DNA of 64,000 bases from Sinotaia quadrata (lineage: Eukaryota; Mollusca; Gastropoda; Architaenioglossa; Viviparidae). Both the position numbers and the translations under genes were made by a program. The stretch covers positions 102,075,375 through 102,139,374 of the forward strand of contig CM054179.1 of assembly GCA_028829895.1 (NCBI GenBank). The letters are read 5' to 3'. Position 1 is the first letter of the stretch. Each line of letters starts with the position of its first letter. Positions 11,066 to 21,905 of this stretch are shown here, in pieces. The notes under the pieces were generated by a model. That model saw only the letters and a program-made list of their open reading frames with translations. It searched no databases and was not told where the DNA came from.

Positions 11066-12142
11066 ATGCGAGCCACCCTCTCGTCTACAGACGCTGACAT
11101 GTATTTAAACTCTACACTTTCAACAGACATACCTAATAGAGATGAAATCGATACTAGTTTAGCAAATTCCATTGATACATGGATTTGGTATATATGTCCT
11201 CCGTTCATTTTGACATTAGGGACTTTCGGAAATATTATGATTCTCATTGCTTACCGTCGTCTGAAGATTACTCCAATAAGTATGTTTATGAGAGCATTGG
11301 CGATTTCGGACCTGTTTTTCCTGTACATTGTTGTGTTCACAGCATGGATTAGCGTTTCATTTCATGTTCCTGTTTACGATCTCCATGACGTCACCTGCAA
11401 ACTCTTTGCTTTTATTTGTTATGCTTTGAGTCATCTATCAGCTTGGCTAACTGCATCAATGACAGTCCAGAGAGCTGTATCTGTCGTCTGGCCCCTTCGA
11501 AGTGGACTTATGTGCACGCGGACAAAGACTTTATATTTGATCATTGGAATGTTGTGTTTCGTGTTAGCCCTTAATTCACATACTCTTTATGGCTTTCGCT
11601 TGGTATCGGACAACACGTGTTTTGCGGAATATCACACCTTTTACTATAGAGTATGGTTTTGGGTTGACCTAATTTGCGCTTCTTTGCTTCCTTTTGTGTT
11701 GATCGTCATCAGTAACTGTGTGCTGGTATGGAAGATGAGGACATCAATGAAAAGAATTTTTCTGGTGAGTGATCAGTCTGTTTCTTGCGAACATCACGCG
11801 AAAAGAAATGCCACAGTCACGAGAACATTGATAGCTGTTTCTATAGTATTCTTTATTTTAACATCATCGTGTAATTTACTGATAATTATTAAAAAGTATT
11901 ATTCCGTTAATCCCAATGACTATGACGTAAAAGATGCATTAACACTTACTTTCCGTGTGACACTTTTACTATGGTATTCAAACAGTGCTGTGAATTTCTA
12001 CATTTACTATGTGTGTGGCACTGTTTTCAAAACTGAGGTTAAACGTCTCTTGTGTGGATGTAGTCATCAGTCTGCTCAGACTCAAAGTACTCATATTACC
12101 AAGAGTGCCACTAGAGTGCAAGTCCAAAATACACGTTTATAG
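11066..12142 (+). CDS. Class A (rhodopsin-like) orphan GPCR, intact
   Basis: This is a 358-residue plasma-membrane receptor, probably for a peptide ligand, coupling to G proteins. Seven helices are clear: helix 1 about 43-63 (GTFGN, N56), helix 2 about 75-96 (LAISDL, D82), helix 3 about 112-138, helix 4 about 155-171, helix 5 about 197-222 (P209), helix 6 about 250-275, helix 7 about 293-315. C111 and C185 can form the usual loop disulfide, N15 starts an N-glycosylation site, and C330 and C332 could be lipidated. The DRY motif is Q135-R136-A137, helix 6 lacks CWxP, and NPxxY is N310-F-Y-I-Y314. The start at 11066 has A at -3 and follows an in-frame stop at 11030. A GTG five codons earlier is not used by eukaryotes. 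Relatives in the window are all broken. The family resembles mollusc orphan, FMRFamide-receptor-like receptors. The ligand is unknown. Confidence 0.93.
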   Translation: MRATLSSTDADMYLNSTLSTDIPNRDEIDTSLANSIDTWIWYICPPFILTLGTFGNIMILIAYRRLKITPISMFMRALAISDLFFLYIVVFTAWISVSFHVPVYDLHDVTCKLFAFICYALSHLSAWLTASMTVQRAVSVVWPLRSGLMCTRTKTLYLIIGMLCFVLALNSHTLYGFRLVSDNTCFAEYHTFYYRVWFWVDLICASLLPFVLIVISNCVLVWKMRTSMKRIFLVSDQSVSCEHHAKRNATVTRTLIAVSIVFFILTSSCNLLIIIKKYYSVNPNDYDVKDALTLTFRVTLLLWYSNSAVNFYIYYVCGTVFKTEVKRLLCGCSHQSAQTQSTHITKSATRVQVQNTRL

Positions 12143-13970
12143 GTAAAAAGGTAATAATATATTTCACGGAAAGGCTGTCTATATGTATAGTAAATACAAT
12201 TATTGTAATGATATCAACAGTAGCGACGCTCGAGGAAGCCTAAGACAATAATAGCGATAGTATTGCTAATCATTCAAAGTATTAATTAATACTAATATTA
12301 TACTATGCTAAAGCATGTTACAAATTCTTGTTGCTAGAAAATGTGAATAACATTGTTATTAATGTACGCCTATTTAAGTCATAATTATTGCTTATTTTCT
12401 GAATATCGTATAGAGATTTATACTTTTTAACCGTATTCAAACATAAGGCAGTTTTCTTAGATTACATATACTTAAAACCCCTCTCTCGAATACAAAGTGA
12501 ATTTTTAAGTAGTGTAATTTTTAAGTAAATGAAGTTGCTGACGTTATTAGTTATTGTCAGCAGTGTTTGCCAAATTTCTCATTTTTGTTCCTTAAAGATT
12601 TGGTTAAAAAGTTACTTTCGCCACTCGCATTTTCTCTAGAGGACCTATGCAATTTACAGTAATTTTCTGTGTCTAACGGGATAGTGTGCAATTTACAGTA
12701 ATTTTCTGTGTCTAACGGGATAGTATGCAATTTACAGTAATTTTCTGTGTCTAACGGGATAGTATACATTTGAGAACGGTTTACTTTAAGAATATAATTT
12801 TAAACATGCAAAACTGAGTTGCAAACTTAACACCATTATTAACGACTTTAAGTTTATTTTACTGTTTATTTCATGTGCTTCGCTTGTAGGTGGTATTTCA
12901 AACTGTATGTACATTGTATTCCTCTTATGAAAACACGTATTATCGTTTGTAATTTCATAGTATTTGAACAGTAATTCATATGTGCCTTCCGTTAAAATGT
13001 AGATAAGCGGTTCATATATTTCTATTTTAATTATAAATAAGATTGTAAAGTATTTTAAAACTGATTTTGAATTTTTAGACTGTCAATTTATTTATAATAT
13101 TTATTCTTAACTCATTATATTTTACATTTTTCAGTCGAATATGTATTCCTAACTTTGGCCGACATTAATGACAGTGCTGTAAATAATTTACGCCTCAGTC
13201 TGAGTTTGTGATATATTGCATAGGAAAATATTTTATGTTGTTCTTTTATGTCCATAATATCTACGATGGCAATTGTACGTTATATTAAATTGCTGTGTGT
13301 TTCATTTCTCAGAGTAGTCGTTATTTTCAGGAGAAATGGTATTTTGTTTTCAAGGATTATAGATTCCATCACCAAACATTCAATTTAGTCCGTTATAATT
13401 TGAAACAAACTCTTTTCAAAAGCATTTGTACTTTTTGTGTAACAGTTTCAAATTCGGAGATTCAGTATTATTATTTTTTTTTAATTATCTTTTTATGTTC
13501 ATTATTTGCATTCCTACTGTAAATATGTGAAAACCGGTTTGCAATTATATAAAGCAATATTTATTTACTTTAAATAAAAGTGGTTTAAAAAGTCACAAAC
13601 GATGTTACCCCTACACTGCAAATGGAAATTGTGTAATCTGCTTTACATCACAATGAATACACAATATGAAATCATTTTAGACTGCTTTGAACTCATATGT
13701 GTTCGCAAATAATGTAGTAATAAAGGGACATCTCTGATTTGAGTGTATTCTATATAAATACGTGCAGAGGTACGTATGTGTGCGTGCTTGCGTGTGTATC
13801 AAAGTTCGTGTGCAATGACATTTTCTTCTAATATTTCTTTCATTTCTTTTATTTTCAAAATAGATAATTAAAAGAAGGACATGGGGTATTTCTGATTTAA
13901 ACAGCAATCTACGCTAATCTTTTTTGATTTTCCTTAGCTCCCGAACTTCTAAAATCATGTTTGGTCATAT
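12143..13970. other. 3' flank of the receptor gene
   Basis: This is AT-rich DNA with no coding signal. The clearest AATAAA on the plus strand is at about 13573 (TTTAAATAAAAGTGG), so the 3' untranslated region may be long. A short minisatellite lies at 12643..12766. The open frame at 13295..13522 is AT-rich and unremarkable. Confidence 0.4.
12643..12766. repeat. 39-bp tandem repeat, three units
   Basis: Units beginning GCAATTTACAGTAATTTTCT start at 12649, 12688 and 12727, 39 bp apart and almost identical, so the repeat is young. It lies about 500 bp after the receptor stop codon, probably in its 3' untranslated region or flank. Confidence 0.95.
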
Positions 13971-14256
13971 GCACGCCACTCTATATCTCGTTATATTACC
14001 ATGTTAAATTGCACGTCACTCTATATCTTATATATTACCAAGTTAAATTGCACGTCACTCTATATCTTGTTATATTACCAAGTTAAATTGCACGTCACTC
14101 TATATCTTGTTATATTACCATGTTAAATTGTACGTCATTCTTTATCTTGTTATATTACCAAGTTAAATTGTACGTCATTCTATATATCTTGCAATATTAC
14201 CATGTTAAATTGTACGTCATTCTATATATCATTATATTACCATGTTAAATTGCACG
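13971..14256. repeat. 40-bp minisatellite
   Basis: About seven units of 39-41 bp each contain GCACGTCACTCTATATCTTG and TTATATTACCA(A/T)GTTAAATTG. Starts are at 13971, 14011, 14050 and 14090, and later units drift to GTACGTCATTC. Confidence 0.94.
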
Positions 14257-15214
14257 CAGTAGACATCAATGGAAAGATCAATATGTTCTTCTATGTGTGT
14301 GTATTAATGAGTAATTGAGTAGGTTCATTCTTGTCTGTATGGAATAGGTTTGGAATTTGGATTGTAACACCAATGATGAAATTCTTATAATAATATACCA
14401 ACATTTTATTAAAGACTTAACTGCGGACAGTACACAAAGTTTTCTAATAAAAAAAAAAACTTCCTGTCATCTAGCAGTCATCACAAATATGGAGAAGTGG
14501 CAATAATTGGCGAGTTTTCTAAGAGTCTTCTTATGTAAACATGCATGTGGTTTGAATTGTGTCAGTAATGTTAGCCAGTGATGATGACATTACTCTCAAG
14601 AAAGTATATTTTGAAAAAGGTAGTTAAAAAGATATAGTTCATCTAGAAACACATTACAGGAATGGTATGTTGACAGTAGATGGGAACCCGTTAAACAGTC
14701 CAAAACGAAAATCGTACACAATCTGAAACCATTCTATAGGTAATTGCCACGTGGGATAGTTTCGTATTAGTAAGCACCCAACTCTACCTTAGCGGTAAAA
14801 ACGGATCACAATGTTGTGCCTCTAGGTATCCGCCTGGAATGTCGTAACCTTGATAAAGTGTCCTTTCTCAAACAATACCAGAGGACACACCCTATAGATC
14901 AAATTATTTCATTTTTTACAGTTACAATATGTAGAATAATATTTCTGTAACTTAAAGCGGGGTACAAACGGAATACAGAGGAATGCCGCGCTAAACTCCT
15001 CAATTGAGTACGTATAAGAAGCTATTCGACTTTTATTTCTTCACCTGGCTCCAAACCTGGAAATCCTATTGCATGGCATTTAAAGGAGATCACGTGATAA
15101 GTTTTTATATCAATAAATAACAATGCCTACTGATATTGATTGAAACTGTACATTTTCAACTAATAGATCTAAAAAAAATTGTAAATAATAGTATATTCTT
15201 TTTATAGATTTATA
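14257..15214. other. Gene-free stretch between minisatellite and receptor pseudogene
   Basis: This is mostly unique AT-rich DNA. A short inverted repeat, GTGTCCT...AGGACAC, lies at about 14857..14888. No reading frame with a recognisable product was found. Confidence 0.4.
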
Positions 15215-15800
15215 TTGTGTGTGCATCTTCCATGCACAGTGACAGTCGGGACTGCGGAAAATATGGTTCTCGTGGCAATTACCGACTTGTTCTTTTAATA
15301 TTAGGTGGACCTATTCCATGATACAACTTGCAAAATTTGTTCTTTTAATATTAGGTGGACCTATTCCATGATACAACTTGCAAAATTTCTTCTTTTAATA
15401 TTAGTCGGACCTATTCCATGATACAACTTGCAAAATTTGTTCTTTTAGCCGCTTAAGATTTTTGAGGGGGTACTCTGAGCTTAGCTAACTCCATCAATGA
15501 CAATCCAGAGTGCTGTCTTTGTCCGTCTGGCCCAATGGAAGTGGCATCATGAACACGTGGACAAAGACTTTAAATTTGGTCATAAGAATGGAGTGGTGTG
15601 TGTTCACTCTTAATGGGCATATTTTGTTTAGTTTCAACTTGGTGGGGATGTCGGAGAATGAGACTTACTGGTGTATTTCGTTAAAGGATGAATACTCTTT
15701 CTTTCTAATTTGGCCGTGGGTTTATGCTCGGTGTTCTTCTTTGCCTCCGTTTCAGTTGCTCGACATTAGTGGTTTAGCCCACTGGCTATGTGAACCTAGG
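15215..15800 (+). pseudogene. Class A GPCR pseudogene, plus strand
   Basis: A decayed paralogue of the intact receptor 3 kb upstream. Pieces appear in the right order: helix 1 end (TVGTAENMVLVA), fused by a deletion straight onto helix 2 (ITDLFF), then three copies of a 50-bp unit covering the first extracellular loop and the conserved Cys region (DLFHDTTCKI), then helix 3 at about 15480 (GCTAACTCCATCAATGACAA, nearly identical to the gene), a WPxxSGxMxTxTKTLxLxI stretch opening helix 4, and a helix 5 remnant (FFLIWPWV) at about 15700. The first segment stops at TTTTAA in helix 2 and the later parts are in different frames. Helices 6 and 7 are gone. The longest remaining open frame, from 15510, covers only the middle of the receptor and then runs into low-complexity DNA. 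Confidence 0.85.
15287..15446. repeat. 50-bp tandem triplication inside the receptor pseudogene
   Basis: TTCTTTTAATATTAGGTGGA starts at 15290, 15340 and 15390, and a fourth partial TTCTTTTA is at 15440. The unit carries the receptor's loop-1 and Cys region. Its edges are TTGTTCTTTT, which occurs both in the helix-2 remnant and at the start of helix 3. Confidence 0.95.
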
Positions 15801-15929
15801 TTTTATCTATCATTTCCAAATGGTCAGCTGTCCACAAAGTTGTTTTACTGTTTACTCATTACCTTATGTCTGGCCGGTCAAAGTTTTCGAGGTCACTCTG
15901 AACTCTTGTTGTTCGGGTGTATCTATTTT

Positions 15930-16270
15930 TTTAAAAATAAACAAAAAACAAAAAAAAACCCAACTCCCTTCTTCTCTTTTCCTTCCTCCCTCTTTTTTAA
16001 TTTTAATTTTATTTTTTATTGTCCTCTTTTCTTCTTTTATACTATTTAGCAGTTCTATTTATCTTATTATTATTTTTGTTCTTTTTGTTACCTTTCTCCT
16101 TTTAATCTTTTATCATTTCTCTTATTATTTGTTCTATTTTACTTGTTTATTTCTTTACTCTAGGTTTTTAATTTTATTTGTCGGGTTATAATAATTTAAT
16201 TAGTAGTTTTTATATATCCAATATTATTTCCTTATTTACTTTGTGAATTTTATTGTATAAATTTAGGTGA
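15930..16270. other. T/A-rich low-complexity stretch
   Basis: An A-rich segment (AAAAATAAACAAAAAACAAA) is followed by about 300 bp of T-rich sequence with TTTTAATTTTAATTTTATTT-type motifs. The open frames here are products of low complexity. Confidence 0.8.
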
Positions 16271-16337
16271 TCCTCCCAATCATTACTTTATTCGACCAAT
16301 GGTCGTGCGGTAGGGGCCTCACTGGGGAAGCATTGTC

Positions 16338-17905
16338 ACCACCCACCCTCCCTTCTCCGACCGGAGGGGAGAGGGATGGTGGCTTGCCGGCTCCACGTAG
16401 GACTTGCATAAAGAGAATGACAAATCCACACACAGAATACCAAGATGTTTGTTTGGCTAGAATTTAATTCTGCGTGTAGGTTACGTATTGCCGACATGTT
16501 TGCATGTGTGCTTGCATACGGGTAGGGGTGAAGTGTAGACGGCACAAACGACACAACGTATAACAACGACAGCAACCACTCTTTCGAAACCATAGACATG
16601 AGAAAGCCGCAATATCAGAGTACAAGTTCAAATTTATTGGTCTATGGGTTTCCTCTCACACGTTGGTTAGTCAGTCAGCCATCCACACTCGCACCCATGG
16701 GAAAGGGGGAAGAAAGAAGAAAGAAAAATGATAAATGATGAATTAAAATCAAAGAAATACAAAATTCAATTTCTTCATGCAGTACTACTTCTAACATTGC
16801 TTAGGCATTTTACAGCATAATAGAATAGTCATTATTTCAGAGTCCTGGCACCACAACTTATATCAATGTTCAATAATAATACACAAAGTTCAATAATAAA
16901 CAAAGTTCGATACAAATAGTCAAATGTCATTTAACTTGCAAGTCTTTTTCAATGGTTCCATCAATATCTCTTTCTATCAAGGTTTACTTCTAATTTTAGT
17001 TTTGATGCTTAATTAGGATTCTAGTTTTAGTTTTAGGTTCTAGTTTATATTTATGTGCTCTGAGATTTCCCTAATTAGTTAGAATTTTCTTTTACTCACA
17101 TATGTATCGTCATTTTCTCCTTGTTCTCTGCTCACATAATTCGTTACATTCTCATGTGCTGGGCTCACATCGTTACACTTTCTTCTGGTGCTGGGGGGGG
17201 GGGGGTTGATGATACAACAAAACATCGTCGACGTCTCGACCTGGCCGCCCTCACTGTTACGATGGCTGCTACACTTCACGCTCCTTTGCGCTTCTCTCAT
17301 TAGGCCTAATTTATCAACTCTCATTGCGTTCTCTCTTCTCTCTTCTTCTCTTCAATTTCTGCTCATTTCATCTCATCTCTTAACTTCGTTTCTCATCTCT
17401 TCTCTTCTTCACAACTTCGTTTCGCATCTTCTCTTCTCTTAACTTCGTTTCTCATCTTCTTCACAACGGCCAACCTTTGCCGTTCTCGGCGGTATGCCTC
17501 ATGCATGACCGCTACTGCTTCCAATGATAGTTACTACCACTATGTAACATCTCGTTCTGTAACATCTCCCAGCGCCGTGACATTAAACTTCCACCAGGAA
17601 TTTGCCTCTGCCTGGAAAATAATCGATCACCCGCGGTCTTTACACAGAGTCTTTGAAAACCTGAGATGAATGTCCTATTTGACTGGTTCACCTAAACTGC
17701 AATGGTCCTTATGACGCACTATCTATATGCAGTCGGGTAGACTCTGGTACTCTGCTATAGTGTCCAAGAATCCTCCTTCTGTTTTGCCATCACAGAATCG
17801 TAGAGTCTTCTTGATCCATAAAAGCAGGGAGAAACTCTAACAGAGGTGTCCTTCACCCCTGTACAACACGCTACATTTTCCACGTTTCTCTTCCACGTTT
17901 CTCAT
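16338..17905 (-). mobile_element. Dispersed element copy 1 (relative of 24238..25830)
   Basis: About 1.57 kb aligns collinearly with 24238..25830 at perhaps 75-85% identity by eye. Shared landmarks are CCACGTAGGACTTGCATAAA, CAGAATACCAAGATG, AAATTTATTGGTCTATGGGT, CTTCATGCAGTACTACTTCT, TTGATGATAC and GGTCTTTGCACAGAGTCTTTG-like blocks. On the minus strand both copies have a frame ending in (Q)GENDxxxVSKRKF-stop (stop at 17079 here), followed about 450 bp later by a shared AATAAA (about 16634..16639 on the minus strand). That order, coding tail then poly(A) signal, suggests the 3' end of a retroelement read leftwards. The family is not identified. Copy 1 has a poly-G run at about 17194..17206 and internal stops. 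Confidence 0.7.
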
Positions 17906-19019
17906 CGTTTCTGTCTCCATACCCCCTTTATATACACAAAATTCTTGTGCATCACTTTCTGTGAGATGACTGGAACTCCCCCTTCCAGCACAGACGCTAT
18001 CCCCCTTCCGGCACTGCCCATTTACAACCAGCACTGTACTGCTTACGAATATTCTCTGCCCATCCTGGCCACCTCTGGCGTCCAGTTCTATCAGTGCCAA
18101 AGTATCAAGTTCCCAGTTGACACTGTGATTTACTTATCCATTTGGCCTGACTAACTAACTCTCCCAGAGCACACACTAAAATCTCAGAGCAAGCTGTCCT
18201 ATTCCTATTTTATTTTAAAAACTACAGTTACTGGCAGCTCATGGCCACCTGGCTAGCCGTACATTAATTCACAGCAAGAAATGATTGTACACACAAAACA
18301 TTTAACTTACAAATATTAACTTTCCAATAATCTCAAAATTCTAGTTCAATAGTACTTTCACAAAACAATAGTAATTTCACAATAACAGTCAATATCAACC
18401 TACTACCAAACATTTATAGTGGTGATTCTTAAAAAAAAAAGATGTTTACATTTCAAAACTCAGTCCTCCGTCACGGACATAATTGGCATCCTAGCACCTT
18501 CTCACGTTTTCCATATGCTGGCCCTACGCTGACATATATTTATGGGCGTGGGTTTTGGTCAGCCAGCAAGTTAATTATCGTTTTCCTATTCTCCGGCAGG
18601 AAACCTATTTTCTTCAGCTAGCGTCCCTACACTTAGGTTTCACATTGTTGACAATGGTCATTTTCACCCTGTCCCTTAACTTAGCTGTTTCGTTCATAGT
18701 TTAGAGTTAGAAAATACTTAGAGGGAGAGAAAAAAAATTATTAATATTCCCTTGATTTTCGTGACAAGCATATATATATATAAGTTACTACATGCACATA
18801 CCAGACGATACTTCAGCCTTCGGTCCTCCTTATTTATACAATTTTGAGAACTGTAGAACCTTCTAGAAGTCTTTAGTCTTGTGACTGGATTTTGTCCTTG
18901 AAAGTCTATTTTCGTCGTGCTGCACGCTCTCTGTGGTAATTTCTAATTTACTTCGCGTTTTGTTTACGTGGTACGTACGTGATTTAAGTAAAATAAGTTG
19001 TTAATTCTGAGTCCCATAT
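17906..19019. other. Gene-free stretch with a candidate heat-shock-type promoter
   Basis: There is no recognisable coding sequence. The stretch includes an A run near 18431..18440, a TA run at about 18770..18782 and a heat-shock-element/TATA arrangement at about 18828..18869. Confidence 0.4.
18826..18869 (-). promoter_or_regulatory. Heat-shock element with downstream TATA-like box
   Basis: 18855..18869 reads aGAAc-cTTCt-aGAAg, a perfect three-pentamer heat-shock element (nGAAn, nTTCn, nGAAn). On the minus strand a TATAAATA box lies about 20 bp downstream (about 18831..18838), which is correct spacing for a core promoter firing leftwards towards the dispersed element at 16338..17905. The motifs are seen directly. 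Activity and linkage are inference. Confidence 0.4.
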
Positions 19020-19837
19020 CCCTGTGATACCTGTACATGGCCAGTATGTACGACAAGCTGACGAAATATCAAAAGGCCACTCAACAAACAAATGGTTCAA
19101 AGAGACAGGATTGGAAGCAGAAGCAGAAACAGAAGCACTCATAACAGCTGCACAAGATCAAGCTTTCAACACGAAATCACACAAAAGGAAATGTTGAAAA
19201 TTCCATTTGATTCCAAATGTATAATCCATGGATGAGACAACAAAGCACATACTATCTGGATGTCAGGTTCTGGCTGGAACAGAATACACCAAAAGAAACA
19301 ATGAAGTGGCAAAACACAAGATTAGAAAATCTGTGTAAGAACTATAGCATAAAAAATCCAGAAAGAGCCTGGATGCACCAACCAGAAGCAGCCACTGAAA
19401 AAGAAGAAGTCAAAATGCTGTGGGACATCAAGATAAGAACACATCGGGTGATTTCTGCACAAAGACCAGACATTGTAGTTGTCAATAAGTCGAAACAGAA
19501 CAGTAATAATCATTGATGTCGCTGTTTCCAAGTGATAGGAACATAAAACAAAAGAAAATGAAAAAATAGAAAAATACCAAGATTAGAAATTCAGAGAATG
19601 TTTAGGGAAAAGCAGAAGTGATACCTATAGTGATAGGAGCCTTGGGGAATGTAGCAATTGAATTGGAAGGCTACCTGAATAAACTCCCTGGAAACCAAAG
19701 ACTCGATCCACTACTCAGAGCAGCGCTCCTCAGAAGTACCCTGATCCTCAGTAAAACCTTGGATCTCCTAGAATCTTGTAAGATTCCGTGACCTTGGATC
19801 TCAACCGACATTCAAACAGAAGTCGTGGAAAGAGGCT
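19020..19837 (+). mobile_element. Non-LTR retrotransposon (LINE) 3' end, degenerate
   Basis: Frames on the plus strand give, in order, a stretch with KWFKETGLEAEAETEALITA, then SKCIIHG with a following HILSGC, then NYSIKNPERAWMHQPE, then MLWDIKIRTHRVISAQRPDI, then IPIVIGALGNVAIELEGYLN and a hydrophobic LLRAALLRSTLILSKTLDLL, ending at TGA 19789..19791. This is the well-known C-terminal region of animal LINE polyproteins, after the reverse transcriptase (a Cys/His segment, then RPDIV, then the 'IGALG' block). At least two frameshifts and a stop break it, so it is dead. It ends in an ACT-repeat tail, as is usual for LINE 3' ends. The clade was not assigned. Confidence 0.88.
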
Positions 19838-19869
19838 TACTACTACTACTACTACTACTTCTACTACTT

Positions 19870-19922
<53 letters not shown>

Positions 19923-19933
19923 GCTACTACTAC
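19838..19933. repeat. (ACT)n microsatellite, LINE tail
   Basis: About 32 ACT triplets with three interruptions directly follow the LINE 3' untranslated sequence, so it is best read as the element's own simple-repeat tail, later expanded. Confidence 0.93.
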
Positions 19934-20260
19934 GAAGAAGAAACCGAGATAATGATGAGATATAGATTAAGGCAAAGTTCAGAGAGATAAGAGTGAGAGA
20001 GAGATGAAAGATAAGTAGAGAGAGACAAGAGTGAGATAATGAAAGAATAATAGAGACAAGGTTAGTAGAGAGATGAAGAAAAATAGAGATGGAGGAAAGG
20101 TAGAGAGAACTAGGGTGAAATAAAGATGAAAGAAAAGTAGAGACAAGTGTGGTCTTAAGCGACAAACGGTACATCGTGTCTTACACTAGACGGGTATGGA
20201 AGGGAACAATTAGGTACATCGGGTCTTCCACTAGTCGGGTATGGGAGGGAACATTTAGGT
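19934..20260. other. Purine-rich GAGA stretch and a two-unit repeat
   Basis: 19934..20160 is strongly purine-biased on the plus strand, with imperfect AGAGATGAAAGAAAAGTAGA motifs of about 40 bp. It is followed by two units of a roughly 50-bp repeat around GGTACATCG(T/G)GTCTT at about 20170 and 20213. No gene. Confidence 0.75.
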
Positions 20261-20501
20261 AGAATATTATAAAATTTATTATAAGGCAAAACTTAATTTT
20301 AATACATCACAGACAATTGGTGATTGCATCAATGTTTATTTTGAGCAGAAAGACATTTTCAAAACATAGTGCTATTAGAATAAATGAAACAAAGAAAATA
20401 AAATGAGTAATATTTATCTTTAGGATTGACTTTCTTAAGCACCTCTAAAATTTAGAATTATCATTTTGAAGCCGATATATGTGTTAGTTGTGAAATGTCT
20501 T

Positions 20502-20721
20502 GAACAATGAACGCAATAAACTGAAATTAAATCGTGCTATATTTCAAATGAATTAAGAACAATGAACGCAATAAACTGAAATTAAATCGTCCTATATTTC
20601 AAATGAATTAAGAACAATGAACACAGTAAACTGAAATTAAATCGTGTTATATTTCAAATGAATTAAGAACAATGAACGCAGTAAACTGAAATTAAATTGT
20701 GCTATATTTCAAATGATTTAA
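20502..20721. repeat. 55-bp minisatellite, four units
   Basis: GAACAATGAACGCAATAAAC units start at 20502, 20557, 20612 and 20667, exactly 55 bp apart, with a few substitutions. Confidence 0.96.
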
Positions 20722-21145
20722 GATGGAAAGTAAACGACAAGTATGTACTTTTTCGAATTTAGCTGAAGTGCTTTTAATCTGTAAACTTTTGATATATCTA
20801 GTAAAATATAAAATGTATGACGAGAAATGGCAGATAAATCATTCGCTGTTTGACAGACGCTGCATTCAAGCCTCGTTGGCAGATATATTTGTTAGGTGAA
20901 ACTTCATTGCAATTCAAGTCATTACAGCACTTGTCTCTCATTAATAAACATAATTTATTCTCCTTGATGCAATCGAAACTCGTCACCCTCAAATGTTCGC
21001 CTAGTCCAACCATTCTATAAAAAGAACATATTCAACATAAAATGTACTTCCTTAAACCTCTGTACACATTTTATTTCTATATCTTTACGACTAGAAAGAT
21101 CTCGCAAGAATTTCATGCTCCACTGCACTTTCCTAAATCCGTTCT
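20722..21145. other. Gene-free stretch
   Basis: This is unique AT-rich DNA between two minisatellites. A 71-codon minus-strand frame (20798..21013) has several Cys residues (DKCCNDLNC) but no signal peptide or recognised fold, and it is unsupported. Confidence 0.4.
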
Positions 21146-21478
21146 TACCTCACGCACGAAAACATGTAAATAGAATGGAGTTGTAGTACATTCATACTTC
21201 ACGCACGAAAACATGTAAATAGAGTGGAGTTGGAGTACATTCATACTTCACGCACGAAAACATGTATATAGAGTGGAGTTGGGGTACATTCATACTTCAC
21301 GCACGAAAACATGTATATAGAGTGGATTTGGGGTACATTCATACTTCACGCACGAAAACATGTATATAGAGTGGATTTGGGGTACATTCATACTTCACGC
21401 ACGAAAACATGTAAATAGAGTGGAGTTGTAGTACATTCATACTTCACGCACGAAAACATGTATATAGAGTGGAGTTCG
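21146..21478. repeat. 49-bp minisatellite
   Basis: About seven units of CTTCACGCACGAAAACATGT plus A/T-rich filler have starts at 21196, 21245, 21294, 21343, 21392 and 21441, exactly 49 bp apart. The units fall into GGAGTTG and GGATTTG variants. Confidence 0.96.
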
Positions 21479-21639
21479 GCGGAAAAAGAAATAAATTTGG
21501 AATCGGAGTGAAATATACCATCACCAACTAACTACAGCATACAAGCAAGTACACACGCTCATCTTAAACTGCACTGCAACTCACTCATTGAAAGGTTTAA
21601 AGTTCGAGAAGCTTGTAAGAATTCTTCATGCAGAAGACA

Positions 21640-21905
21640 ATCGGACTAACTAAACTTTTACAATACCACTAACAGTTAATAAAGGCAATTACAAATAGGA
21701 ACACACAAGACAACTGAATTCACCAAACGTTTACAATACTGCTAACAGTATTTAAAGACAATTTAAAATAGGAACACAAAAGATAACTGAACTCACCAAA
21801 CTTTTACAATAATACTAACAATTATTAAAGACAATTAAAAATAGGAACACAAAAGATAACTGAACTCACCAAACTTTTACAATACTACTAACAGTGATGT
21901 AAGAC
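21640..21905. repeat. About 73-bp tandem repeat, four units
   Basis: The units contain ACTTTTACAATACTACTAAC, then AAAGACAATTAAAAATAGGA, then ACACAAAAGATAACTGAACT. Four diverged units are visible. Confidence 0.85.

Noticed and set aside
14857..14888. GTGTCCT...AGGACAC hairpin as a terminator or structured RNA
   Set aside because: It is a 7-bp stem with a large AT-rich loop, isolated from any transcript, and expected by chance in 64 kb.
15510..16191. 179- and 133-codon open frames as novel membrane proteins
   Set aside because: The first part is a decayed receptor middle and the rest is T-rich low-complexity DNA.
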